In this document: positions 44,503-54,712 of the stretch, piece by piece
Numbering within the stretch: the stretch's first letter is position 1
How the letters are laid out: the number at the start of each line of letters is the position of its first letter
Assembly: GCF_000156375.1 (NCBI RefSeq)
Contig: NZ_DS996353.1
Location: 57,187 to 121,186, forward strand
Length of the DNA: 64,000 nt
Direction of reading: 5' to 3'
DNA from: Desulfovibrio piger ATCC 29098
GTDB taxonomy: Bacteria > Desulfobacterota > Desulfovibrionia > Desulfovibrionales > Desulfovibrionaceae
Position numbers and translations under genes: made by a program
Notes under the pieces: model-generated
Databases searched by the model: none
Told to the model about the DNA's origin: nothing
The model's input: the letters and a program-made list of their open reading frames with translations, nothing else

Positions 44503-44876
44503 AACAGCCTCCTAGAAGGGCTTTGCCTGCGCGCCGCACCGGCGCCGGGCAAAGGCATGTCGCCGTGCTGGGGCACGGGCTGGGGTGAGGGGGAACGCCG
44601 CCGGGAACACAGGTCACGAAGGCGGCGGGATGTCCCGCCGTACCGTGGATGCGTCCGGGCGGACGCGGGAACGGATGCCGCGCCCGGGGCAGGGAAACGA
44701 GCCCTGCCGGTGTGTGTGCAGCGCGGCCTCAAGGCACATGCGTACAAAAGGCACCCGTCCTCTCAGGATAACGGGGAACATTCCCCAACGTCAACAGCGC
44801 ATCCTCCTTTTGTCAGGCAAAGGTGCGCGGCACAAAAAGGGGACCCGCGGCTGGGCCGCAGGTCCCGGGAAAGGCA
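44503..44876. other. Intergenic region between corC and mnmG
   Basis: A 374-base gap between two minus-strand genes. It contains the mnmG terminator at 44834-44866; the remaining roughly 330 bases should hold the corC promoter. No good hexamer pair is evident and no gene is seen. Confidence 0.4.
44834..44866 (-). terminator. Intrinsic terminator of mnmG (minus strand)
   Basis: GGGACCTGCGG and CCGCGGGTCCC (44866-44856 and 44850-44840, one mismatch) are followed on the minus strand by CTTTTTG. Confidence 0.82.
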
Positions 44877-46808
44877 TCAGAGGGACTGCCGCTTGCCGCG
44901 TAGCAGGCCCAGCTTGTGCAGATGGATCTCCAGACAGCCCACGGCCGCCGGGGTCACACCGGAGATGCGCCCGGCCTGGCCGAGGTTGCGGGGCCGCACG
45001 CGGTCCAGCTTTTCCTCCACCTCGCGGGAAAGGCCCGCCACCTGCCGGTAATCCAGATCGGCGGGCAGCTCCACGGATTCCAGACGCGCGGCACGGGCGA
45101 TGAGCTCGCGCTGACGTTCCAGATAGCCCGCGTATTTGACGTCCACCTGGACGGTCTCCAGATCGCGCAGGTCGCGATCGGCCAGGGCTTCGGCCAGCGG
45201 GGCCGAGATGCGGGCCAGGCGCTCCAGATCCATGTCGGGACGGCGCAGGGCCTCCTCCAGCGTCCGGCCGCGCAGCGCGGCGCGCAGTTCCGTCTCTTCC
45301 GGAGTTGCCGGAGCTGTCTGCGTCGCATCGTCGCCGTCGGTCAGCTGGACGCGCACCTGCTGCAGCAGGCGTCGCACCGCATGGCCGTGTTCCATCTTGT
45401 CGTTGAAAAGACGCCACTGCTCCTCGCCCACCAGACCGATCCTGCGGCCCAGCGGGGTCAGGCGCACGTCGGCGTTGTCCTCGCGCAGCAGCAGGCGATG
45501 CTCCGCCCGCGAGGTGAACATGCGGTAGGGCTCCTCGGTGCCGGAGGTGACCAGGTCGTCCACCAGCACGGCCATGTACGAGGAATCGCGTCCGGGCACG
45601 AAGGGATCGAGCTCCTTTTCCCGGCAGGCGATGTTCAGGGCCGCCCACAGTCCCTGGGCCGCGGCTTCTTCATAGCCGGACGTGCCGTTGATCTGGCCCG
45701 CCAGCCACAGACCGGGCAGGGCCTTGGTCTCCAGCGTGCCGTGCAGCTGCACCGGGTTGGCATAATCGTATTCGATGGCGTAGCCGGGGCGCACCATGAC
45801 GGCATGCTCCAGACCGGGGATGGCATGGATCATGGCCTGCTGCACGTCCAGCGGCAGACTGGTGGAGATGCCGTTGGCGTAGACCTCCGGGCTGTCCAGA
45901 CCTTCGGGCTCCAGGAAGATCTGGTGCCGTTCGCGCTCGGGAAAGCGGGCCACCTTGTCCTCGATGGAAGGACAGTAGCGGGCGCCCGTGCCCTGGATGA
46001 CCCCGGTGAACAGGGGCGAGCGGTCGAAGCCGGAACGGATGGCCGCATGGGCGGCCTCGTTGGTCCAGGTGATGTGGCAGGGCACCTGCGGCAGCACCGG
46101 GCCGGGACCGCGGAAGCTGAAGCGCGGCGGCGGGGTATCGCCGGGCTGTTCCTCCAGCTTGGAAAAGTCGATGGACGCCCGCAGCAGGCGCGGCGTGGTA
46201 CCGGTCTTGAGACGGCCCAGCGTGAGGCCCAGACGGCGCAGGCTGTCGGAAAGGCCCGTGGCCGGGGCATCGCCCAGACGGCCGCCGGGCAGATGCGTGA
46301 GGCCGATGTGGATGAGGCCGGCCAGGAACGTGCCGGTGGTGAGCAGCACATGCCGGGCATGGAAGGTCAGGCCCTGGGCCGTACGCACGCCGGAGGCATG
46401 GCCGTTCTCTTCCAGCACCTCGGTCACGGAGTCCTGCCAGATGCGCAGGCCGGGCGTGGAGAACAGGGTCTTCTTGAGGACCTTCTGATAGGCCTCGCGG
46501 TCGATCTGGGCGCGGGTGGCGCGCACGGCCGGGCCCTTGCTCATATTGAGGGTGCGGAACTGGATGCCCCCGGCATCGGCCCACAGGCCCATCATGCCGC
46601 CCAGGGCGTCGATCTCGCGCACCATGTGGCCCTTGGCCAGGCCACCGATGGCCGGGTTGCAGGACAGATAGCCCAGACGGTCCACATTGCCGGAGATCAG
46701 CAGCACGCTCAGGCCCAGACGGGCCAGGGCCACGGCGGCTTCGGAACCGGCATGGCCGCCGCCGGTCACGATACAGTCAAAACGGTTCTCAGCGCTGCAT
46801 GAGCACAT
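44877..46808 (-). CDS. mnmG: tRNA U34 carboxymethylaminomethyl-modifying enzyme MnmG
   Basis: 643 residues from ATG 46808; the frame is open upstream only as a shadow of the M20 gene. FAD-binding [12 protein letters not shown] is near residue 15, and the family segments [31 protein letters not shown] and [17 protein letters not shown] follow. The C-terminal MnmE/tRNA-binding helical domain has [20 protein letters not shown]. With MnmE it modifies wobble uridine in tRNA. The start overlaps the end of the M20 gene by 20 bases, so the two are coupled. Confidence 0.97.
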   Translation of the reverse strand: MCSCSAENRFDCIVTGGGHAGSEAAVALARLGLSVLLISGNVDRLGYLSCNPAIGGLAKGHMVREIDALGGMMGLWADAGGIQFRTLNMSKGPAVRATRAQIDREAYQKVLKKTLFSTPGLRIWQDSVTEVLEENGHASGVRTAQGLTFHARHVLLTTGTFLAGLIHIGLTHLPGGRLGDAPATGLSDSLRRLGLTLGRLKTGTTPRLLRASIDFSKLEEQPGDTPPPRFSFRGPGPVLPQVPCHITWTNEAAHAAIRSGFDRSPLFTGVIQGTGARYCPSIEDKVARFPERERHQIFLEPEGLDSPEVYANGISTSLPLDVQQAMIHAIPGLEHAVMVRPGYAIEYDYANPVQLHGTLETKALPGLWLAGQINGTSGYEEAAAQGLWAALNIACREKELDPFVPGRDSSYMAVLVDDLVTSGTEEPYRMFTSRAEHRLLLREDNADVRLTPLGRRIGLVGEEQWRLFNDKMEHGHAVRRLLQQVRVQLTDGDDATQTAPATPEETELRAALRGRTLEEALRRPDMDLERLARISAPLAEALADRDLRDLETVQVDVKYAGYLERQRELIARAARLESVELPADLDYRQVAGLSREVEEKLDRVRPRNLGQAGRISGVTPAAVGCLEIHLHKLGLLRGKRQSL

Positions 46809-48051
46809 GGGCAAACACCTGGGCGTCCTTGAGGGTGGCGGTGATGGAAGAATGTTCGTCGGGCTGGTGGCAGGTGCTGTCGATGCAGCTCCACACGGCG
46901 GCGGGAAGGCCCTGCTGGCGCAGCAGGGCGGCCACGGTGGCGCCGCCGATGCCCACGGGACGGGCCTCCACCTGATAGATGTCCGTGACGGCACGGCGCA
47001 GGGCCGCGACCACGAGGCTGTCCACAGCCGTTTCCGAAGCGCGCTGGCAGTGGTCGATGGCCACGTCGATGCGCACGCCGTGATGCTCAGCCACGGCCGT
47101 CAGGCGACGGCGGGCGGCGTCCAGCACATGCTCGGGCTCCACGCCGGGCAGCAGGCGGCAGTCCACATAAAAGCAGTCATGCCCGGGCAGGATGTTGACG
47201 CTGGGCACGTTGCCGTCGTGGCGGCTGGGCACGAAGGTGGAGCAGGGCGGATCGAACAGGGCATCGCGGCGGGGAAAATCCTTGTGCAGCTCCATGCAGG
47301 CCAGCACGGCGGCCGCTCCGGCCACGAACGCGTTGCGGCCCTTGTGGGGCGTGGAGGCATGGCACTGCACGCCGCTGATGTCGACCTTGAGCCAGCACAG
47401 GCACTTTTCGGCCACCTCGATGTCCGCGCCCGTGGGGGAGCCGGAGTCCGGTACGATGTACAGGTCGTCGGCACGCAGGAAGCGCTGCTCTTCGGGCAGG
47501 GCGGCGTGGCGCTCCAGCACATGGGCCAGACCGTAGTCGTTGCCGCATTCTTCGTCGGCCATGAACACCAGGCCCAGGCTGAGTTCGGGCGTGATGCCGC
47601 AGGCATGCAGGGCTTCGGCCAGCAGCAGCATGCTCACCAGGCCCTGCTGGTTGTCCTCCACACCGCGTCCGACGAGCATGTCGCCCTGCCGGACCACCTG
47701 CCAGGGATCGGAATGCCACAGGGCCGGGTCACCGGGCGGCACCACGTCCATGTGGGCAAAAAGCCAGAGCGTCCGGGAGGAGCGGCCGGGGATGCGGGCC
47801 ACCACGTTGGGGCGCAGCCCGGAGGGCACGCGCGGGTCGGCGGCATCCAGACGGCGGATGTCGCTCACCCCGCAGGCGCGCAGGCAGTCTTCGATATACA
47901 GGGCCTTGGCCAGCTCGCCCTCGCCGCCGTTTTCCGGGCCCAGGGCACGGAAGGCGGTCAGGTCGCCCTGAAGGGCCGCCACACGGTCCTGGCGCTGGTC
48001 CAGCCAGCGCAGGAGGGGGGACAGGGCGCTGTCCTGCGAACTTGTGTTCAT
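46789..48051 (-). CDS. M20-family metallohydrolase (DapE/ArgE-like)
   Basis: 420 residues from ATG 48051 with AAGGA upstream; a longer in-frame start lies in the terminator of the next gene and is rejected. Zinc and catalytic residues are visible: His100-Asp102 in [10 protein letters not shown], Asp133 in [10 protein letters not shown], Glu167-Glu168 in ADEECGND, Asp in VPDSGSPTG, and His in [11 protein letters not shown] dimerisation insert sits between ([20 protein letters not shown]). Activity could be deacylation or dipeptide hydrolysis; DapE is possible but not proven. Cotranscribed with mnmG. Confidence 0.88.
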   Translation of the reverse strand: MNTSSQDSALSPLLRWLDQRQDRVAALQGDLTAFRALGPENGGEGELAKALYIEDCLRACGVSDIRRLDAADPRVPSGLRPNVVARIPGRSSRTLWLFAHMDVVPPGDPALWHSDPWQVVRQGDMLVGRGVEDNQQGLVSMLLLAEALHACGITPELSLGLVFMADEECGNDYGLAHVLERHAALPEEQRFLRADDLYIVPDSGSPTGADIEVAEKCLCWLKVDISGVQCHASTPHKGRNAFVAGAAAVLACMELHKDFPRRDALFDPPCSTFVPSRHDGNVPSVNILPGHDCFYVDCRLLPGVEPEHVLDAARRRLTAVAEHHGVRIDVAIDHCQRASETAVDSLVVAALRRAVTDIYQVEARPVGIGGATVAALLRQQGLPAAVWSCIDSTCHQPDEHSSITATLKDAQVFAHVLMQR

Positions 48052-48104
48052 GCTGTTTTTCCTTGAAGCCGCCCGGGGCCTCGCGTGCCCCTGCGGACAA
48101 ATGA

Positions 48105-48133
48105 CAAAAGGGAGGCTGTCGCGACAGCCTCCC
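48105..48133 (-). terminator. Intrinsic terminator of the PxxKW gene (minus strand)
   Basis: GGGAGGCTGTCG (48110-48121) and CGACAGCCTCCC (48122-48133) form a perfect palindrome; TTTT then G follow on the minus strand. The stem has almost no loop, so the apex must open. Confidence 0.8.
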
Positions 48134-48207
48134 CTGTGCAATGTGCCAGAAAATTGCAATCGGTGCGGGATGTTCGCGCCGGGCGCGTCCCGCATGCCGC
48201 GTATGGT

Positions 48208-48471
48208 CTAGCGACCCTTGGCGGCGCGCTTGGACGCCTTCAGGGGGTTGACCTTGGCAGCGGCGGCGACCTGCACCTTCACATGGGTAGCGAAGTTGCA
48301 GCGGCCACCGGACCACTTGCTGGCGGGGCTGGCGTAGCTGGAGCAGAAGTTTTCGCCTTCAAACTCGCGAATGCGGTCACAGCCTTCGCACTTGTCAATG
48401 ATGGGGGAAACCACAAAACCGTTCACAACCACGCCTTCGGCGGTTTTCACGGCATTAAGCAGAGCAGCCAT
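48208..48471 (-). CDS. PxxKW family cysteine-rich protein
   Basis: 87 residues. CEGCDRI and ENFCSSY give three cysteines, then the namesake PASKW followed by SGGRCNFATHVKV with a fourth. A Lys/Ala/Arg-rich tail (AKVNPLKASKRAAKGR) ends the protein. The four cysteines probably bind a metal or Fe-S cluster. The family is, to my knowledge, typical of Desulfovibrio and relatives and has no known function. It is monocistronic with a near-consensus promoter and its own terminator, so it is likely well expressed. Confidence 0.85.
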   Translation of the reverse strand: MAALLNAVKTAEGVVVNGFVVSPIIDKCEGCDRIREFEGENFCSSYASPASKWSGGRCNFATHVKVQVAAAAKVNPLKASKRAAKGR

Positions 48472-48520
48472 AACGATACCTCCATGCGCCGAAGCGCTTT
48501 CGTTTCAGTCTGAATGGGGC

Positions 48521-48548
48521 ACTATAGACCAAAAAACAATGGTGTCAA
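48521..48548 (-). promoter_or_regulatory. Strong sigma70-type promoter of the PxxKW gene
   Basis: On the minus strand, TTGACA (48548-48543) and TATAGT (48526-48521) with 16-base spacing, about 50 bases before the ATG. An AAGCGCTT palindrome (near 48491-48500) sits in the leader. Confidence 0.85.
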
Positions 48549-48647
48549 GTCCCCCCGTGCAAGGGAACCCCGGCCGGGCGGCTTTTCCGCTGCCGCAAGG
48601 AGCCGTTCCGGCCCCGGCAGGCAGGGGCGCCACGGGAAGCCTCCGCC

Positions 48648-49976
48648 TCAGGCCACCTGTTCGGGCAGGCCCAGACGACGCAGGACGAAGCGCCGCATAT
48701 CGCGCACTTCCGCACACAGGGCCGCATAATCGAAGCGGCTGAAGCGGCCGTCACGATACAGGACCTCGCCCGCCACCATGGTCAGGGCCACCTCCATGCC
48801 CGTGGCCGCATAGACGGCGTGGGAGGCTGCATTGAACAGGGGCTGCATGTTGGGCGCGGAAAGATCCAGCGCGATGCAGTCCGCGGGACGTCCCACGGCA
48901 AGGACGCCGCCGTCACCGCCCATGGCCGCCGCACCGCCGCGGGTGGCCATGTCGAGCACCGTCCGGGCGGGCATGGTCTCGGGATCGCCCGCCGCCTTGT
49001 GCAGCAGGGCAGCGCGGCCCATCTCCGTGAACATGTTGAGGCGGTTGTTGCTGGCGGCACCGTCGCTGCCCAGGGCCAGCCGTACCCCGGCGTCAAGCAT
49101 GGCGGGCACCGGGGCCACCCCGGAGGCCAGCTTCATGTTGGAAGAGGGATTGTGGACCACGCTCACGCCGCGTCGGGCCAGCAGGGCGATCTCGTCAGCG
49201 TCCACGTCCACCACATGGGCCAGGATGGTCCCGGGACGCAGCAGTCCCAGACGGTCGGCAAGGGCCACGGGGCGCAGGCCGTGCTGCTCCAGGCTCAGGG
49301 CCGTTTCCTGGCGGGTCTCGGCCAGATGGATGTGCAACGGCAGGCCCAGCTCGTCGGCCAGTTCGCGGCAGGCCGTGAGTTGCGCCGCCGTGGTGGTGTA
49401 GACGCTGTGGGGCATGACGGCCACCTGCAGGCGCTCATGTCCGGCCCAGCGTTGCGCCATCTCCCGGGTGCGGGCCAGGGCAGCATCGGCATCGGGGCAG
49501 CAGGCGGAGGGGAAATTGAACACGCCCTCACCGGCCAGGCAGCGCAGGCCGGCCTTGTCCGCCGCTTCCATGACGGCGGCTTCGAAGATGTACATGTCCA
49601 CGCAGGCGGTGGTCCCGGTGCGCAGCATCTCGGCAAAACCCAGCAGACTGCCCAGGCGCACAAGATCGGGCGTCAGGCCCTGTTCCACGGGAAAGATCTT
49701 CTGCTGCAGCCAGTCCATGAGCGGCATGTCGTCGGCCAGGCCCCGCAGGAAGGTCATGGCCGCGTGGGTATGGGCGTTGACAAGGCCGGGCATGACGAGC
49801 ATGCCGGAAAGGTCGAGGATTTCACGTGCCTGCCATGCGGCTGTCACGTCCCGGCTGTAGCCTAGGGCGACGATGCGCCCGTCATCGATGGCCAGGGCGG
49901 CGTTTTCGAGGACGCGCCGGTCATCGTCCTGGGTCAGCAGGACACCGGCGTGGAGAAGCGTGTCGCAGGTTTGCAT
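48648..49976 (-). CDS. mtaD: Amidohydrolase, 5-methylthioadenosine/S-adenosylhomocysteine deaminase type
   Basis: 442 residues from ATG 49976, with AGGAG 5 bases upstream; the long upstream open frame is a shadow of the esterase gene. Metal-binding NAHTHAAMTFLRGLADD is near residue 64, LHIHLAE holds the central His-Glu, and SVVHNPSSNMKLASG and LALGSDGAASNN give the final His and Asp. These fit MtaD/TrzN-type deaminases that convert methylthioadenosine or S-adenosylhomocysteine to inosyl forms. It could salvage by-products of the island's SAM enzymes, though it is distant from them. Specificity is inferred. Confidence 0.88.
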   Translation of the reverse strand: MQTCDTLLHAGVLLTQDDDRRVLENAALAIDDGRIVALGYSRDVTAAWQAREILDLSGMLVMPGLVNAHTHAAMTFLRGLADDMPLMDWLQQKIFPVEQGLTPDLVRLGSLLGFAEMLRTGTTACVDMYIFEAAVMEAADKAGLRCLAGEGVFNFPSACCPDADAALARTREMAQRWAGHERLQVAVMPHSVYTTTAAQLTACRELADELGLPLHIHLAETRQETALSLEQHGLRPVALADRLGLLRPGTILAHVVDVDADEIALLARRGVSVVHNPSSNMKLASGVAPVPAMLDAGVRLALGSDGAASNNRLNMFTEMGRAALLHKAAGDPETMPARTVLDMATRGGAAAMGGDGGVLAVGRPADCIALDLSAPNMQPLFNAASHAVYAATGMEVALTMVAGEVLYRDGRFSRFDYAALCAEVRDMRRFVLRRLGLPEQVA

Positions 49977-50054
49977 GGATGCTCCTGACGGGTTAAGGTC
50001 TGCGGACAGGAAAAACAGGCGTAGTTGTATCCTCATGCTTCGGGGAGGGCAAGA

Positions 50055-50813
50055 ATGGACGCGCTGCTGCTGCACGGTCTGGGGGGAGGGCCCGCTGATA
50101 TGGATTCGCTGGCGCAAGGGCTGGCGACATTGGGAGTGGCGTGCCACGCGCCCTGCCTGCCGGGACATGGCGCCGGCTGGGAGGATTTCGTGCACAGCCA
50201 CTGGAGCCAATGGAGCGCGGCGGCCCATGAGGCCTATGCCGCCCTTGCCGGCCAAAGCCCGGAGCCGCCCCTGCTGGCGGGCTATTCCCTGGGCGGCCTG
50301 CTGGCGCTGGACACGCTCTGCTGGGCCCGGGAAAAAGGCCTGCCCGCGCCCCGCTGCCTGCTGGTGTTTGCCGCGCCGCTCTACTGGGCCTCCCGTCCCG
50401 GCCGTCTGGGCGAACGGGCCTTGCGCTGGCGGCTTGCCTGGAAAGCCTGGCGCCAGCCTGTGGAGATCTGCTCCCCGCGTAGCGAGGCCGCCCGGGAGAC
50501 CGCGCCCTGGCAAGGGCATGAGCGGGTGGTCTGCTGGCGTCACATGGCCGAGATAGCCCATGAACAGCCCCGACTGCGGGCCCTGCTGCCCGCCTGCGAT
50601 GTCCCGGTCTGCTATGCCCAGCTCTGGCATGACAGCAGCTGCCCGCGCCGCAATGCCGTGGAGTGGATCTGCACGGCGTCCCGCAGGGCCGAGACCCATG
50701 TGCTGCGCACGGTCAGCCGCCACGGCGGTCATCTGCCCCTGTCGCACAGGGAAAGCCGGGACGAGATGGTGCGCATCGCCTGCAATTTCGTCCGGGCCGT
50801 GCGGGAGAACTGA
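50055..50813 (+). CDS. Alpha/beta-hydrolase, Est30-like carboxylesterase
   Basis: 252 residues from ATG 50055, preceded by GGGAGGGCAAGA; an upstream TTG in frame (50025) is less likely. The oxyanion-hole segment LLLHGLGGGPADM is at the N-terminus, the nucleophile elbow GYSLGG near residue 83, and the catalytic His in RHGGHLPLSH near the C-terminus. It is cytoplasmic and short, as in Est30/MGL-type lipases. It is divergent from mtaD across 78 bases. Substrate unknown. Confidence 0.85.
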   Translation: MDALLLHGLGGGPADMDSLAQGLATLGVACHAPCLPGHGAGWEDFVHSHWSQWSAAAHEAYAALAGQSPEPPLLAGYSLGGLLALDTLCWAREKGLPAPRCLLVFAAPLYWASRPGRLGERALRWRLAWKAWRQPVEICSPRSEAARETAPWQGHERVVCWRHMAEIAHEQPRLRALLPACDVPVCYAQLWHDSSCPRRNAVEWICTASRRAETHVLRTVSRHGGHLPLSHRESRDEMVRIACNFVRAVREN

Positions 50814-51265
50814 AGGACCGTTTCCCCCTGATCGCGTTTTTTGCGAGGCCGGAAGCGGCATCTCTCTGAAGAGAGCGCAGGGATGCCGAACCTTTTCCCA
50901 GTGGGTGGGGCAGGGGAGGGGCCTGTCTTCACGTGGCTTTCCGCTGCGCGCGGGAAAACGGTTCCGGGTCGTCCTCCTGTGCAGGTGGCTCCCGGAAGTG
51001 ACCAAGTTCCCGGCATCAGGGCTCCCTTATAAAGATGCGGCCTGCCTTACGGGCCAAGCGCTATCGGCCAGAGCTCTTTTTTGAAAAGAACGTCGTTGCA
51101 TGTCCCTTGCCGGCGCATCCGCCATACGGAGGGCTCTTTTTTCGCTCAGGAGAAGGGCTTGCAAGTTTTTTTGCGGCAGGATATGCTTGCGCGCTGAAAA
51201 TTTGTTACCCCGGGCATCCGCGCATAGTGAGCGGCCTGCCTACAGCATCCCTTTGGAGGTTCGTC
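50814..51265 (+). other. Intergenic region upstream of yajC
   Basis: 452 bases without a gene. It holds no clear terminator for the esterase gene, a GC-rich first half, and an AT-richer end with the yajC promoter at 51159-51187 and GGAGG at 51255-51259. The open frames that cross it have no family resemblance. Confidence 0.45.
51159..51187 (+). promoter_or_regulatory. Putative promoter of yajC-secD-secF
   Basis: TTGCAA (51159-51164) and TATGCT (51182-51187) are separated by 17 bases, about 79 bases before the yajC start. Confidence 0.55.
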
Positions 51266-51628
51266 TTGTTGTTTGAATCCGTTGCTTTCGCCATGGGTAC
51301 CCCCCAGGCCGGCGGCGCCGCCCCCAGCGGCGGCGACATGCTGATGCAGTTTGTTCCCCTGATCCTGATGTTCGCCATCTTCTGGTTCCTGCTGATCCGT
51401 CCCCAGCAGAAGCGCGCCAAGGCCCACAAGCAGATGCTGGCCGAACTGAAGCGCGGCGACCACGTGATGACCAGCAGCGGCCTGATCGGTCGCATCATGG
51501 AAATCAGCGAAGAAGAAGTGGTCATCGAATGTGGCGACGCCAAGCTGCGCATGAGCCGCGGCGCCATCGGCGGCCTGATCGGCAAGAGCGCCGAAAAGGC
51601 TGAAGCCAAGGCCGAAGAAAAGAAGTAA
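51266..51628 (+). CDS. yajC: Preprotein translocase accessory subunit YajC
   Basis: About 120 residues. The best start is one of two adjacent TTG codons (51266 or 51269), 6 or 9 bases after GGAGG, giving (L)LFESVAFAMGTPQ; the ATG at 51293 has no site, and the longer upstream frame is not coding. One membrane segment (MQFVPLILMFAIFWFLLIRP) is followed by the conserved QQKRAKAHKQMLAELKRGD and GLIGRIMEI. The C-terminal tail is Ala/Glu/Lys-rich. It associates with SecDF. First gene of yajC-secD-secF. Confidence 0.93.
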   Translation: MLFESVAFAMGTPQAGGAAPSGGDMLMQFVPLILMFAIFWFLLIRPQQKRAKAHKQMLAELKRGDHVMTSSGLIGRIMEISEEEVVIECGDAKLRMSRGAIGGLIGKSAEKAEAKAEEKK

Positions 51629-51782
51629 CATTCCGTTCTTGTTTCGGAATCGGTAATGGTTGCGGCTCCGGCGCCATCCTGTCCGCAGGGGGGCGCCGGG
51701 CCGTGTCGGGCGGTTCTGGCTCCGGCTGGCCGCCTCTTTCCGTTTTTACGGACATCTCCATCAAGTGCGGAAGGTATCCCAA

Positions 51783-53363
51783 ATGATTGGTTTGCGCTCG
51801 CGCTTGGCCGTGGCCCTGCTCGTGTTCGGCCTGTGCCTTGTCTACGCGTTGCCCAGCGTGCCCTATATCGGGACGGCGCTGGAAAACGTCCTACCATCCA
51901 AAAAAATCAACCTTGGCCTGGACCTGAAGGGCGGTATCCACCTGACCCTGGGCGTTGACGTGGCCAAGGCTGTCAGCAACTCGCTGGCGCTGGCCGGGCA
52001 GGATATCCGCCGCCTTGCCAAGGACGAGAAGATCGTCGTGCTGCATCCCCGTGTGGTGGGCAATGACAAACTGGAATTTGCCCTGCCCCGTGTGGAGGAT
52101 GAAGCCAAACTGCAGGAGATCCTGCAAAAGAATTTCCCCCAGCTGAATGTGGGCGAGCCCCGTCGCACGGAAGCCGGTCTGCGCTATGTGGCCGAGTTCC
52201 GTCCCGAAGAGATCAACCGCATCGAAGACATGGCGCTGGACCAGGCCCTGCGGACCATCCGCAACCGTATCGACCAGTTCGGTGTGGCCGAGCCTGACAT
52301 CCGCAAGCAGGAAGGCAACCGCATCCAGGTGCAGCTGCCCGGTCTTTCCGACCCGCGCCGCGCCGTGCAGATCCTGGGCCAGACCGCCCATCTGGAATTC
52401 CACCTTGTCCGCGACGACGTGGATCCCAACAAGGCCGTGCTGCCCAGCGGCGTCATGGCCCTGCCCCTGCTGGAAAAAGGTCATGACGGCAGCGAGGTGG
52501 CCACGCGCCTGATCGCTGTGGAAAAGGACGCCATGCTCTCCGGTGAGGACGTGGCCGATGCCCAGCCCACCTTCGAGAAGAACCGCGCCAGCGTCAGCCT
52601 GAACTTCAACAGTCGCGGCGCCACCCTGTTCGAGAACGTCACCGGTGAAAACGTGGGCCGCCGCATGGCCATCGTGCTGGACGACAAGGTCTATTCCGCT
52701 CCTGTGATCCAGCAGCGCATCGCCGGTGGCCGTGCCGTCATCACCGGCCAGTTCACCACGCAGGAAGCCACGGACCTGGCCATCGTGCTGCGTGCCGGTT
52801 CGCTGCCCGCGCCCGTCTCCGTGCTGGAAGAACGTACCGTCGGTCCTTCCCTGGGCCAGGAATCCATCGACAGCGGCATCAACGCCGCTCTGGTGGGTGC
52901 CGCCGCCGTGGTCGTGTTCATGGCCATCTACTACGGCATGAGCGGCGTCATCGCCGACGTCATGCTCTGCTTCACCATGCTCATCGTCATGGCGGGCATG
53001 GCCGGCTTCGGCGCCACCCTGACCCTGCCCGGCATCGCCGGTATCGTGCTGACCATCGGTATGGCCGTGGACGCCAACGTGCTGATCTACGAACGCATAC
53101 GCGAAGAACTGCATCTGGGGCTCTCGCCCCTGGCGGCCGTCAAGGCCGGTTTCGAGCGCGCCACCATCTCCATCACCGACTCGAACCTGACCACCATCAT
53201 CGCCACGGTGCTCCTGTACCAGTTCGGCACGGGCCCCATCCGCGGTTTTGCGGTCACCCTGTCGCTGGGTATCGTGGCCTCCATGTTCACGGCCATTTTT
53301 GTGTCGCGGGCCATCTTTGAATACTGGGCGCGCAAGTGCGGCCCCAAGGGCATCAGCATCTAG
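51783..53363 (+). CDS. secD: Protein translocase subunit SecD
   Basis: 526 residues from ATG 51783 with GGAAGGT upstream; the in-frame extension back to 51660 is rejected. The N-terminal membrane segment precedes GLDLKGGIHLTLGVD, the diagnostic SecD motif. The periplasmic P1 domain spans to about residue 330, and the C-terminal five-helix RND-like part has ESIDSGINAALVGAAAVVVF and GMAVDANVLIYERIREEL. With SecF it uses proton motive force to complete export through SecYEG. Confidence 0.97.
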   Translation: MIGLRSRLAVALLVFGLCLVYALPSVPYIGTALENVLPSKKINLGLDLKGGIHLTLGVDVAKAVSNSLALAGQDIRRLAKDEKIVVLHPRVVGNDKLEFALPRVEDEAKLQEILQKNFPQLNVGEPRRTEAGLRYVAEFRPEEINRIEDMALDQALRTIRNRIDQFGVAEPDIRKQEGNRIQVQLPGLSDPRRAVQILGQTAHLEFHLVRDDVDPNKAVLPSGVMALPLLEKGHDGSEVATRLIAVEKDAMLSGEDVADAQPTFEKNRASVSLNFNSRGATLFENVTGENVGRRMAIVLDDKVYSAPVIQQRIAGGRAVITGQFTTQEATDLAIVLRAGSLPAPVSVLEERTVGPSLGQESIDSGINAALVGAAAVVVFMAIYYGMSGVIADVMLCFTMLIVMAGMAGFGATLTLPGIAGIVLTIGMAVDANVLIYERIREELHLGLSPLAAVKAGFERATISITDSNLTTIIATVLLYQFGTGPIRGFAVTLSLGIVASMFTAIFVSRAIFEYWARKCGPKGISI

Positions 53364-53381
53364 GCTGGCCGGGAGAGAATC

Positions 53382-54482
53382 ATGGCTTTCGCATTCATCA
53401 AGCATGACACCAAGATAGATTTTATCGGCAAGCGCCACATCGCCTATGTCATCTCGATCCTCCTGCTTCTGGTGGGTCTGGGCTCGGCGCTGTGGGGCAA
53501 TGGCCTGCGCATGGGCATCGACTTCGCCGGCGGCGTCATCGTGCAGGTGCAGTTCGCCCAGCCCGTGGAAGACGAAGTGCTGAAGAAGAGCCTGGACGTG
53601 CCCGAACTGCCGGGCATCAGCACCCAGCGCTTCGGTGAGGGCACGCGCGATTACCTGCTGCGCTTCTCCTCGGCCGAGAACACCGATGCCGCGGCCCTGC
53701 GCACCAACGTGCTGGCCGCCCTGGCCAAGGCCTTCCCCGGCAATGACGTGGAGATCCAGCGCCTTGAGATAGTGGGCCCCAAGGTCGGTGACGACCTGAC
53801 CAACAAGGCTCTGGGCGCCCTGTACTACGCGACCCTGCTCATCGCCGTGTACATCTCCGGCCGCTTCGAACAGCGCTGGATGGCCGGTGTGGCCATGGCC
53901 GCCGTCCTTTGGGGCGGCATGTACCTGGCCGGTCTCACGGGCCTGAGCATGGGCTGGCTGGTGCTGGTGGCCCTGGGCATCACCCTGGTGGTCTGCTTCG
54001 TCCTCAAGCTCAACTTTGCTCTGGGCGCCCTGGTGGGCCTCATCCACGACGTGTTCATCACGGTGGGCCTGCTGTCGCTCATGAACGTGGAGATCGACCT
54101 CAACGTCATGGCGGCCCTGCTGACCCTGGTGGGTTATTCGCTCAACGACACCATCATCGTCTATGACCGTCTGCGCGAGAACCTGCGTGCCGCGCCCAAG
54201 CAGCCCCTGGACTTCCTCATCAACCGCAGCGTCAACCAGACCCTGTCCCGTACCCTCCTGACCAGTGGTACCACCTTTGTGGCTACCCTGGCCCTGTACC
54301 TGCTGGGTGGCGGCGTGATCCACGACTTTGCCCTGACCATGCTCATCGGCGTGTTCGTGGGCACGGCGTCGTCCATCTATGTGTCCTCGGCCGTTCTGCT
54401 GGCCCTGGGCGACACGGACTTCTACGTGCACCAGCAGGAACGCCCCGTGTACGAAAAGCCCGGTGAGCACGGCATCGTCTAG
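53382..54482 (+). CDS. secF: Protein translocase subunit SecF
   Basis: 366 residues. LRMGIDFAGGVIVQVQFAQP is the SecF opening after the first membrane helix; ALVGLIHDVFITVGLLSL, then GYSLNDTIIVYDRLRENLR, follow. The C-terminus is slightly extended (FYVHQQERPVYEKPGEHGIV). Starts 18 bases after secD with a GGGAGAG site. A long intrinsic terminator ends the operon. Confidence 0.97.
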   Translation: MAFAFIKHDTKIDFIGKRHIAYVISILLLLVGLGSALWGNGLRMGIDFAGGVIVQVQFAQPVEDEVLKKSLDVPELPGISTQRFGEGTRDYLLRFSSAENTDAAALRTNVLAALAKAFPGNDVEIQRLEIVGPKVGDDLTNKALGALYYATLLIAVYISGRFEQRWMAGVAMAAVLWGGMYLAGLTGLSMGWLVLVALGITLVVCFVLKLNFALGALVGLIHDVFITVGLLSLMNVEIDLNVMAALLTLVGYSLNDTIIVYDRLRENLRAAPKQPLDFLINRSVNQTLSRTLLTSGTTFVATLALYLLGGGVIHDFALTMLIGVFVGTASSIYVSSAVLLALGDTDFYVHQQERPVYEKPGEHGIV

Positions 54483-54513
54483 CCGCTTCGGGCATACCGG
54501 ATCGTGATCCATG

Positions 54514-54548
54514 GCCGGGAGGGACGTTGGTCCTTCCCGGCTTTTTTT
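54514..54548 (+). terminator. Intrinsic terminator of the secDF operon
   Basis: GCCGGGAGGGAC (54514-54525) pairs with GTCCTTCCCGGC (54530-54541, one G-T), followed by seven Ts. Confidence 0.92.
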
Positions 54549-54712
54549 GTGCGCTCCGGCCTGCCGGTGTTTGCGCCCGCGAGAGCAGGGAACTGCACAG
54601 AGATGCCCGTGACGGATACGGTTCCAGGCCTGCTGGCGGGCCGCTCCGCAGGGATTCTGGGCTTCGGCTGGCCCGAGTGCGCCGCCGGGAAATATTTTTT
54701 GTGTGACGGTTT

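Noticed and set aside
51891..54512. Minus-strand open frame of 873 codons opposite secD-secF
   Set aside because: His/Gly/Gln/Asp-rich low-complexity translation with no recognisable domain, opposite two certain genes.
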